Source: Bacteroidales bacterium (GTDB taxonomy: Bacteria > Bacteroidota > Bacteroidia > Bacteroidales > F082). Taken from it: a stretch of 62,114 nt of DNA. The position numbers were made by a program, and so were the translations under genes. The notes beneath the pieces are model-generated. The model searched no databases, was not told the DNA's origin, and saw only the letters and a program-made list of their open reading frames with translations. The stretch covers positions 1-62,114 of the forward strand of contig JACCQN010000018.1 of assembly GCA_015709215.1 (NCBI GenBank), written 5' to 3'. Positions 26,357 through 33,706 of this stretch are shown here, piece by piece; the first letter of the stretch is position 1; every line of letters begins with the position of its first letter.

Positions 26357-28165
26357 ATGGAAAACACCATTAAACAAATTGTTGAAAAGTACAACAGCAA
26401 TCGTATGAGATTGATGGACATACTGATCGACATCCAGGAAAGCGAAGGCTACATCAGCAGAGATGCTATCACCACTATGGCGGCAATGCTTGATATGTCA
26501 CAGGCCGATGTGGAACAAACTATCAGCTTTTATCATTTCTTCAGTACCAAACCACGAGGTAAATATACCGTTTACCTGAATAATAGTCCGGTGGCCTATA
26601 TGTTTGGGCGTGAGGCTATTAAAGAAGCTTTTGAAAAGTCGGCCGGAATCCCTTTTGGACAGGTTACTGACGATGGCCTTATTGGTTTGTTTGATACAGC
26701 CTGTATCGGGATGAATGACCAGGAGCCTGCGGCAATAATCAACAATGTAGTTTTCACACGTCTAACACCTTATCGTGTGCGCGAAATCGTGAAAATGATG
26801 AAAGAAGGAAAACCCATGGAAGAACTTCGCAAAGAGAGCTTCGGCGATGGGAAAAATAACCTGCCCAGCCTGCGCTCTATGGTTTCGAGCAACATCCGTC
26901 GTAAGGGTATGATTTTGTCGGACGACTATAAATACGGAACGGTGATCAAAGAAAAACTGCCCACTATGTCGCCCGAAAATGTGATTGCCGAAATGAAACA
27001 TTCTTCAATCAGAGGCAGAGGAGGTGCTGGTTTTCCGACAGGTTTGAAATGGGAATTCTGCCGTCGTGCCAAAGGCGAAAAACATTATGTAATATGTAAT
27101 GCTGACGAAGGTGAGCCGGGCACATTCAAAGATCGTGTGATCCTTACCGAAAAACCTGAGTTGGTTTTTGAAGGAATGGCGCTTGCTGGTTATGCGATTG
27201 GTGGCGATGAGGGTGTTTTATACATTCGCTACGAATACCGCTACATGAAAAACTATCTGGAGGAGGTGCTTGAAAAAATGCGTAACGAAGGTCTTCTGGG
27301 AGAAAATATCAGCGGTATAGAAGGTTTTAATTTTGATATTCGGATTCAGTTTGGTGCAGGAGCTTATGTGTGTGGTGAAGAATCGGCCCTGCTCGAATCA
27401 CTAGAAGGAAAACGCGGCGAACCTCGCGATAAACCTCCTTTCCCTGTTGAAAAAGGCTATCTGGGTAATCCTACCATTATTAATAATGTAGAAACCTTTG
27501 CTACTGCTGTTCGCATTGTGCAAAATGGCGGCGAATGGTTTACACAGTTTGGAACCGATGACTCCACCGGAACAAAGATTCTGAGTATTTCTGGTGATTG
27601 TATGTTTCCCGGCGTTTACGAGGTAAACTGGGGCTTCAATGTGGAAGATATGCTCGATATGGTTGGAGCCTACGATGTTCAGGCTGTTCAGGTTGGAGGC
27701 CCTTCGGGGACTTTGATCGGGCCGGATGAGTTTCATCGTACCTTGGGCTATTCCGACCTTTCAACTGGGGGTTCGATGATGATCTTTGGAAAACAGCGCA
27801 ACCTGCTAAAAGATGTGGTCGTAAACTTTATGGAATTCTTTATCGACGAATCCTGTGGCTCCTGCAGCACTTGCCGCAATATGACACAGGTAATGAATAA
27901 CAAATTGAAAAAGATTTTGGCGGGTAAAGGCGTTGCCAAAGACCTTAAAGATTTGAAAGAATGGAGCAAGGTGCTTAATCCAAGTCGTTGCGGCCTTGGT
28001 CAAACAGCCGCCAATCCTATTGTGAGCAGCCTGAAAAACTTCCGTCATTTGTATGAAGAATTGTTACAAAAAGACAAAGACTTCGATGAAGGATTCGATC
28101 TGGAATCCTCCGTTCAGGCTTCGTGTAATTATGTGGGACGCGTACCGGTTTTCAACCATCATTAA
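26357..28165 (+). CDS. hoxF: NAD(P)-linked hydrogenase flavin subunit HoxF (NuoE-NuoF fusion)
   Basis: The 602-residue protein joins a NuoE-like N-terminal domain (1 to about 150) to a NuoF-like domain. The latter has the FMN/NAD motifs GRGGAGFPTGLKWEF, NADEGEPGTFKDR and GAGAYVCGEESALLESLEG, and a C-terminal 4Fe-4S site (ESCGSCSTCR with a later Cys in RCGLGQTA). It would pass electrons between NAD(P)H and the FeS relay. The NuoE part has lost most 2Fe-2S ligands: only Cys116 remains and the other three positions are not Cys. First gene of the operon, 25 bases before hoxU. Confidence 0.9.
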   Translation: MENTIKQIVEKYNSNRMRLMDILIDIQESEGYISRDAITTMAAMLDMSQADVEQTISFYHFFSTKPRGKYTVYLNNSPVAYMFGREAIKEAFEKSAGIPFGQVTDDGLIGLFDTACIGMNDQEPAAIINNVVFTRLTPYRVREIVKMMKEGKPMEELRKESFGDGKNNLPSLRSMVSSNIRRKGMILSDDYKYGTVIKEKLPTMSPENVIAEMKHSSIRGRGGAGFPTGLKWEFCRRAKGEKHYVICNADEGEPGTFKDRVILTEKPELVFEGMALAGYAIGGDEGVLYIRYEYRYMKNYLEEVLEKMRNEGLLGENISGIEGFNFDIRIQFGAGAYVCGEESALLESLEGKRGEPRDKPPFPVEKGYLGNPTIINNVETFATAVRIVQNGGEWFTQFGTDDSTGTKILSISGDCMFPGVYEVNWGFNVEDMLDMVGAYDVQAVQVGGPSGTLIGPDEFHRTLGYSDLSTGGSMMIFGKQRNLLKDVVVNFMEFFIDESCGSCSTCRNMTQVMNNKLKKILAGKGVAKDLKDLKEWSKVLNPSRCGLGQTAANPIVSSLKNFRHLYEELLQKDKDFDEGFDLESSVQASCNYVGRVPVFNHH

Positions 28166-28190
28166 TAATTAAACTGAAATAAAAAGTATT

Positions 28191-28886
28191 ATGAGTGATC
28201 TGATAAAATTTAAAATAGATGGCAAAGATTGCATGGCCGAAGCAGGCAAATACATCGTGGATGCCGCTGCTGATAACGGAATTTATATTCCTACGCTTTG
28301 CAATATGAAAGGGGTTCAACCCAAAGGAGCTTGTCGGATATGCTCCGTCAGAATCAATGGACGTTTGATGACTTCCTGCACTACACCGGTGACTGATGGC
28401 ATGGAGATAGAATCTGATTCCGCAGAAATTCAGGATTTGCGCAAATCCATTATCGAATTGCTTTTTGTAAGTGGAAATCATTTTTGCCCGGCCTGCGAAA
28501 AGAGTGGCAGTTGCGAACTTCAAGCCCTGGCTTATCGCTACCAGATGATGGTGCCTCGATTTCCATATGAGTTTCCGTTGAAGCGGGTAGATGCCAGCTC
28601 ACCAAGAATCATCAAGGATCAAAATCGCTGTATCTTCTGTAAGAGATGCATCAAGACCATTAAAGACGAAAAAGGAAGGTCGTATTTTGTATTCAGGAAC
28701 AGAGGCCACAAACTGGAAGTAGTGCTGGATGAAACTATGGGCAAAACAATGGACGAAGCAACCGCAAAACTCGCCATGGAAAATTGTCCGGTAGGATCTA
28801 TCCTCGTAAAAGAAAGGGGATTTGAAATCCCGATCGGCAAGCGAAAATTTGATAAAGAACCCATTGGAAGTGATATTAAACTCTAA
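28191..28886 (+). CDS. hoxU: Hydrogenase FeS subunit HoxU (NuoG N-terminal-like)
   Basis: The 231-residue protein has a ferredoxin-type 2Fe-2S domain (LCNMKGVQPKGACRICSV, then SC in LMTSCTTPV). Next comes the His/Cys cluster motif NHFCPACEKSGSCELQ, then a 4Fe-4S motif NRCIFCKRC with a distant ENCPVGS. This is the layout of HoxU and of the start of NuoG. It links the flavin subunit to the hydrogenase module by a chain of clusters. It lies 18 bases before hoxY. Confidence 0.92.
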   Translation: MSDLIKFKIDGKDCMAEAGKYIVDAAADNGIYIPTLCNMKGVQPKGACRICSVRINGRLMTSCTTPVTDGMEIESDSAEIQDLRKSIIELLFVSGNHFCPACEKSGSCELQALAYRYQMMVPRFPYEFPLKRVDASSPRIIKDQNRCIFCKRCIKTIKDEKGRSYFVFRNRGHKLEVVLDETMGKTMDEATAKLAMENCPVGSILVKERGFEIPIGKRKFDKEPIGSDIKL

Positions 28887-28904
28887 ATAAAGGGAGGAAA
28901 AACT

Positions 28905-29453
28905 ATGAGTAAACCTGTAATAGCAACAACATCGCTGGCCGGCTGTTTTGGCTGCCATATGTCATTACTGGATATAGATGAACGTATATTAACCTTGATA
29001 GAACTGGTCGAGTTTAACAAATCTCCCATTGATGATATCAAAACTTTTACTAAACCCGTTGACATTGGCCTTATCGAAGGCGGATGCTGCAACAGCGAAA
29101 ATGTCGAAGTGCTGAAATCGTTTCGTAAAAACTGTAAAATTCTCGTTTCTCTGGGCGAATGTGCCATCATGGGTGGTCTGCCTGCCCTGCGCAATGGCAT
29201 TCCAATTGAGGAATGTTTGCACGAAGCCTATATCGGCGGACCAACGGTTCAGCTCAACAAAGATGGCATCATGCCTAATGATGATGAGCTTCCAATGCTT
29301 TTGGATAAGGTTTATCCTTGTCACGAAATAGTGAAAATAGACTATTTCCTGCCGGGTTGTCCGCCTCGCGCCGACCTGATCTGGGATGCTTTGGTAGCAC
29401 TGGTAACAGGCGATCCAATGAAATTGCCCTACGAAGTCGTAAAATTTGATTAA
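28905..29453 (+). CDS. hoxY: [NiFe] hydrogenase small subunit HoxY
   Basis: The 182-residue subunit carries the proximal 4Fe-4S cluster ligands: SLAGCFGCHMSLLD, then IEGGCCNSEN, LVSLGECAIMGG and LPGCPPRADLIW. The short length and absence of a Tat signal show a cytoplasmic soluble enzyme. A strong ribosome site (gggagg) lies about 10 bases upstream of the start. Confidence 0.94.
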   Translation: MSKPVIATTSLAGCFGCHMSLLDIDERILTLIELVEFNKSPIDDIKTFTKPVDIGLIEGGCCNSENVEVLKSFRKNCKILVSLGECAIMGGLPALRNGIPIEECLHEAYIGGPTVQLNKDGIMPNDDELPMLLDKVYPCHEIVKIDYFLPGCPPRADLIWDALVALVTGDPMKLPYEVVKFD

Positions 29454-29469
29454 GCCAAAAAATGAGATT

Positions 29470-30924
29470 ATGTCAAAGAAAATAACAATAGAACCTGTAA
29501 CCCGTGTAGAAGGTCACGGAAAAGTTACTATCCATATGGATGCACAGGGTAATATTCAGCAAAGTCGTTTACATATCGTCGAATTTCGTGGATTCGAACG
29601 TTTCGTTCAGGGACGGCCCTATTGGGAGGCTCCCGTATTGGTGCAGCGCTTATGCGGTATTTGCCCTGTAAGTCATCACCTTGCTGCTGCAAAAGCCCTC
29701 GATGTGATCGTTGGTGCCGGCACTGGAGATGGCCTTACGCCAACTGGCGAAAAGATGCGCCGGCTGATGCATTACGGACAGTTTTTCCAGTCGCATGCCT
29801 TGCACTTCTTTCACTTAAGTGCACCTGATTTCCTCTTCGGAGTTGATGGCGATCCGGCAAAACGCAATATTATTGGTATTGCACTCACTAATCCTGATCT
29901 CGCAGTTCAAGGCGTGATGATGCGCAAATTTGGTCAGGAAATTATTCGGGCCACAGCCGGTAAAAAGATTCACGGTACAGGCGCTATCCCGGGTGGGATC
30001 AACAAAAACCTAAGCATCGAAGAACGCGATGAGTTTCTTAAAGGTGCCGATCCGCTCAATGCCGACAAAATGGTAAGTTGGGCAGAAGAAGCTTTGGATT
30101 TCTTTAAGAAATACTACTTTGCCAACAAAGATTTTGTAGATAACTTTTCCTATTTCCCAAGCAATCACCTGAGTTTGGTGCGCAAAGACGGCGCCCTGGA
30201 TATTTATCATGGCGTGCTGCGCGCAGTTGATGCTGATGGAAAAAAAATACTGAATGATATTGATTATCAGGAATATGATAAGTATATTGAAGAGGAAGTG
30301 CGCAGCTGGAGTTATATGAAATTTCCTTACCTGAAAGAATATGGCAAGGACAAAGGCTGGTATCGCGTTGGACCGCTGGCACGTTTGAATACTGCTGATT
30401 TTATCCCAACACCTTTGGCACAAAAAGAATTTGAAGCCTATAAAGCGCTTACCAATGGTAAACCTAACAATCATTGCCTGCATATGCACTATGCACGATT
30501 GATCGAAACCCTGCATGCAGCCGAGATGATTCGTGAATTGCTCCACGATCCCGATCTGCTTGGTGATGATTTGGTAATTAAAGGCGAAAAACAAAAAGAA
30601 GGTGTAGGCCTGATCGAGGCGCCTCGCGGTACGCTTTTCCACCATTACCGTATCAACGACAATGATCAAATTGAAATGGCAAACCTCATTGTTTCTACAA
30701 CAAATAACAATGAGCCGATGAATAAAGCAGTAAACAATGTAGCCAAATCAGTAATGACTGGAAAAGAGGTGATTACGGAAGGTATGATGAATGCTGTGGA
30801 AGTAGCTATCAGGGCTTACGATCCCTGTCTGAGCTGCGCTACACATGCATTGGGGAAAATGCCGCTGGAGCTTACGCTTGTAGGACCAAATGATGAAATA
30901 CTGGATCGTAAGCGCTCACATTGA
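29470..30924 (+). CDS. hoxH: [NiFe] hydrogenase large subunit HoxH
   Basis: I start at ATG 29470 (484 residues) rather than TTG 29446, which would overlap hoxY. The motifs are VTRVEGHGKVTIH, the first Ni ligand pair RLCGICPVSHH, and the C-terminal pair DPCLSCATHA. A 25-residue tail after the final His (ALGKMPLELTLVG and onward) should be cut off during maturation, consistent with the hoxW gene that overlaps this stop. The sequence fits a group 3 soluble hydrogenase. No hyp maturation genes are in the window. Confidence 0.94.
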   Translation: MSKKITIEPVTRVEGHGKVTIHMDAQGNIQQSRLHIVEFRGFERFVQGRPYWEAPVLVQRLCGICPVSHHLAAAKALDVIVGAGTGDGLTPTGEKMRRLMHYGQFFQSHALHFFHLSAPDFLFGVDGDPAKRNIIGIALTNPDLAVQGVMMRKFGQEIIRATAGKKIHGTGAIPGGINKNLSIEERDEFLKGADPLNADKMVSWAEEALDFFKKYYFANKDFVDNFSYFPSNHLSLVRKDGALDIYHGVLRAVDADGKKILNDIDYQEYDKYIEEEVRSWSYMKFPYLKEYGKDKGWYRVGPLARLNTADFIPTPLAQKEFEAYKALTNGKPNNHCLHMHYARLIETLHAAEMIRELLHDPDLLGDDLVIKGEKQKEGVGLIEAPRGTLFHHYRINDNDQIEMANLIVSTTNNNEPMNKAVNNVAKSVMTGKEVITEGMMNAVEVAIRAYDPCLSCATHALGKMPLELTLVGPNDEILDRKRSH

Positions 30925-31400
30925 TGAACCAAAAACCATCTATATTAATTTTTGGATACGGCAATCCGGGTCGTCAGGACGACGGCCTGGGAGCTGCATT
31001 CATCGAAAGGATGGAACGATGGATTGGCGAAAATGAGTGGAGCAATATTGCACTCGACACCAATTACCAGCTTAATATAGAGGATGCTGAACAAATTGCT
31101 GCCTACGATTTGGTTTATTTTGTGGACGCTACAATTGAACCTGTTGAGCAGTTTAGTTTAACTAAAGTTGAGCCATCGGATGCCAAAGTGGAATTTACTA
31201 TGCATGCTGTTTCTCCGGCATTTGTATTAAATTTGTGTCAGAAACTTTTTTCGAAAACACCCGAGACCTGGCTATTACATTTGAAAGGCTATCAATGGGA
31301 GTTTGAAGAAAAACTTAGCGAAGAGGCAAAGAATAATCTTGAAGCTGCATTGGATTTCTTTCAGCAACATATGATAAAAAAATTGAATAACTCTAATTAA
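30924..31400 (+). CDS. hoxW: Hydrogenase maturation endopeptidase HoxW
   Basis: Start ATG 30924 overlaps the hoxH stop (TGATG), so the two are coupled. The 158-residue protein has the family N-terminus ILIFGYGNPGRQDDGLGAAF with the metal-sensing Asp, VDATIEP and FTMHAVSPAFVL with the His. HoxW-type proteases cleave the C-terminal extension of HoxH after nickel insertion. The next gene starts 12 bases downstream. Confidence 0.9.
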   Translation: MNQKPSILIFGYGNPGRQDDGLGAAFIERMERWIGENEWSNIALDTNYQLNIEDAEQIAAYDLVYFVDATIEPVEQFSLTKVEPSDAKVEFTMHAVSPAFVLNLCQKLFSKTPETWLLHLKGYQWEFEEKLSEEAKNNLEAALDFFQQHMIKKLNNSN

Positions 31401-31411
31401 TACCAATTCTT

Positions 31412-32389
31412 ATGGATTTAAGTACGAAATATCTTGGATTAAGGTTAAAAAATCCAATTGTGGTAAGTAGTTCCAAATTAACCGGTACTTTACCTAACAT
31501 TAAGGCCTGTGCTGAGGCAGGCGCTGGTGCGGTGGTACTCAAATCACTTTTCGAAGAGCAAATCATAGCAAAAACTGAGGCTGGCCTCAAACGGAATGAA
31601 ATGTATTTTTGGTATCCTGAAGCTTTGGACTATGTTGTTAAAATATCAAAAGGTAGTGGAGTGAATGATTACCTGAATCTGATTCGAGATGCCAAAGCTG
31701 CTGTTGATATTCCGATTATTGCCAGTATAAATTGCGTTAGCCCTGTGGAATGGCCTGTCTTTGCCAAAAAGATTGAAGAAGCTGGTGCTGATGCTATTGA
31801 GCTTAATATCGCTATTTTTCCTTTCGACAAAAAAATCAACAGTCAGCAGATCGAGGATATGTATGTAGAAATTCTGAAGGCTGTGAAGGCTCAGGTGAGT
31901 ATTCCTGTTTCTGTAAAAATGGGTCGTTATTTCACCAATATCTTTGCAATGGCCAATCGCCTGGCAGACGAAGGTGCTGATGGTTTGGTGCTTTTCAATC
32001 GTTTTTACAATCCCGATGTGGATATCGCTAATATGAAAGTGGTGACGGATAATGTCTTTTCGAGCCCGGATGAAAAATCTATTCCAATGCGCTGGATCGC
32101 GCTGCTGAGTGCCGATGGCATCAATTGCGATCTGGCTGCCTCAACGGGGATTCACTATTCTATTGGTGTGGTGAAGCAATTGCTGGCTGGTGCAACTGTA
32201 ACTCAGCTGTGCACAACACTTTATCAAAACGGAATTCCTTATATTAGCGAAATCTTAAATGGCATTCAGGAGTGGATGAAAAAGAATCACTTCAAAAAAA
32301 TCGATGATTTCCGTGGCTTGGTCAACAAAAAAACTGAGAATACAGCAGCCTTCGAAAGGATGCAATATATGCGTAAGAACTTTGACTAA
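31412..32389 (+). CDS. Dihydroorotate-dehydrogenase-like FMN protein
   Basis: The 325-residue TIM-barrel protein matches the DHOD-like group: MDLSTKYLGLRLKNPIVVSS, then IIASINCVSPVEW, DAIELNIAIFPF, VSVKMGRYFTNI, DGLVLFNRFYNPD and STGIHYSIGVVKQLLAGA. FMN should bind at the barrel end. True DHODs place Cys or Ser as the active base on the loop after the N-rich strand, and I do not see that loop clearly, so pyrimidine synthesis is uncertain. Only 12 bases separate it from hoxW and a terminator follows, so it is part of the hydrogenase operon. It may use reduced cofactor from the hydrogenase. Confidence 0.85.
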   Translation: MDLSTKYLGLRLKNPIVVSSSKLTGTLPNIKACAEAGAGAVVLKSLFEEQIIAKTEAGLKRNEMYFWYPEALDYVVKISKGSGVNDYLNLIRDAKAAVDIPIIASINCVSPVEWPVFAKKIEEAGADAIELNIAIFPFDKKINSQQIEDMYVEILKAVKAQVSIPVSVKMGRYFTNIFAMANRLADEGADGLVLFNRFYNPDVDIANMKVVTDNVFSSPDEKSIPMRWIALLSADGINCDLAASTGIHYSIGVVKQLLAGATVTQLCTTLYQNGIPYISEILNGIQEWMKKNHFKKIDDFRGLVNKKTENTAAFERMQYMRKNFD

Positions 32390-32432
32390 AGCTAATAACT
32401 GTTGTAAGGACCACTCCAATTTTTGAGAGAAA

Positions 32433-32462
32433 ATGATCAGCCTCGTTGCTGGTCATTTTTTG
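32433..32462 (+). terminator. Intrinsic terminator of the hox operon
   Basis: A 9-bp stem (ATGATCAGC / GCTGGTCAT, one G-T type wobble) with a short loop is followed directly by a T-run. Confidence 0.8.
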
Positions 32463-32500
32463 TTAAATTTGATGGCAATAATTTCATAAAATCAAATTCA

Positions 32501-33649
32501 ATGACTAAAAGCGTACTTTTAAGAATATTGTTTGTGATGGCATTCTCTTTTTTATGTAGTAAAATCTCTACTGCTCAAAAGGGGTTCGCATTCTCAGGAG
32601 GAGTGCAACACTCCAGGATTATTACTTACCCAATTCAAACAATAGGTTCACAGAGTGTTGTAGCCCTTGATCCAGCTTTTGGTTTTGCATTAGGATTTGA
32701 TTATAGGTTTGGTTTGAATAAAAATTTGGATTTAAAACTAGGACTTCGATATAGCAATAGAAATTCCTCAAGTTCCGATTTTGAATTTAGGTATTATTAT
32801 TTAGAATACGCAATGAGCCCAATTGTGAGAGTTTACAAAGATTTGTGGATAAATATTGGATTACAGCTGGATAATCTGAACGAAAGCCGTATCATTGAAG
32901 AAAGGTCGGATGGAGGTACTTCTAATCAGGATGGAAATATGAAAAGCAATACTATAAGTGTCTTTTCAGGCATAAACTATGATATTTCAAATAGACTTAC
33001 TTTTGAAATCAAGTATAGTTTACCATTCGAAAACATGGATTACACAAACATCTATGCTGGATTTACCATAGGTTTAATGAATCCCAAAAAAAGTCCTGTT
33101 GGTAAGTATACTTCGCTTGATGAAGCTGGAGAGAATCCTCAAGAGGTGACTGATCTTATTTTACAGCGTGAGGGCTTGTCCGTTTTTCCACTCGAAATAC
33201 TTGAAATGCCTAATCTTAGTTACCTTTATTTAAATGGAAACCAGCTGAGCACATTGCCTGATGAATTAGGTAGGCTTACTAAGCTGGAACATCTTTTTGC
33301 TGCCAACAATAAAATTGCTTACCTGCCACCACAAATAGCAAATTTAAAAGCGCTTGAAGAACTTGATCTTAGTTACAATCAACTCAGCGACTTGCCGGAA
33401 GAAATAGGAGAGCTCGTGAGCCTTAAGTTTCTTAAAGTTAATGATAACAACTTATCAGCTTTACCACAATCAATTATGAAGCTTCAAAATTTGGTTGAAT
33501 TGGATGTGAGCGGTAATGCTGGTTTGCTCAGGCTTCCACAAGCAATAAATCTATTGCGTAGTCTGGAGACTTTGATTGTGGATGAGGCTACTGAATTCCC
33601 TATCCCGTTTAGTCCTGCTAATCCAAGGCTTGAAGTGATTTACAAATAA
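32501..33649 (+). CDS. Barrel-leucine-rich-repeat fusion surface protein
   Basis: I start at ATG 32501, because the frame upstream runs through the terminator. The 382-residue protein has a signal peptide (MTKSVLLRILFVMAFSFLCS). A domain of about 180 residues has outer-membrane barrel features (GFAFSGGVQHSRIITYPIQT, FGFALGFDYRFGLNK, LKLGLRYSNRNSS, IYAGFTIGL). About six leucine-rich repeats follow (SYLYLNGNQLSTLPDELGRL, EELDLSYNQLSDLPEEIGEL, RLPQAINLLRSL). LRRs bind proteins, so it may present a binding face at the cell surface. The fusion is uncommon in my experience. It is transcribed toward, and separated by a terminator from, the LruC lipoprotein. Confidence 0.78.
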   Translation: MTKSVLLRILFVMAFSFLCSKISTAQKGFAFSGGVQHSRIITYPIQTIGSQSVVALDPAFGFALGFDYRFGLNKNLDLKLGLRYSNRNSSSSDFEFRYYYLEYAMSPIVRVYKDLWINIGLQLDNLNESRIIEERSDGGTSNQDGNMKSNTISVFSGINYDISNRLTFEIKYSLPFENMDYTNIYAGFTIGLMNPKKSPVGKYTSLDEAGENPQEVTDLILQREGLSVFPLEILEMPNLSYLYLNGNQLSTLPDELGRLTKLEHLFAANNKIAYLPPQIANLKALEELDLSYNQLSDLPEEIGELVSLKFLKVNDNNLSALPQSIMKLQNLVELDVSGNAGLLRLPQAINLLRSLETLIVDEATEFPIPFSPANPRLEVIYK

Positions 33650-33652
33650 AAA

Positions 33653-33680
33653 ATCCCTTCCAGTTTTCACCGAAAGGGAT
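33653..33680 (+). terminator. Bidirectional terminator between convergent genes
   Basis: A 7-bp stem (ATCCCTT / AAGGGAT) with a 14-base loop has a T-rich run on its right and an A-run on its left, so it can serve the LRR gene and the minus-strand lipoprotein gene. Confidence 0.7.
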
Positions 33681-33706
33681 CTTATTTTTAACCCGTTTTT
33701 ATCTGT

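Noticed and set aside
30010-30669. 219-codon minus-strand frame inside hoxH
   Set aside because: It is antisense to a strongly conserved large subunit gene, and its translation shows no protein-like features beyond codon mirror effects.
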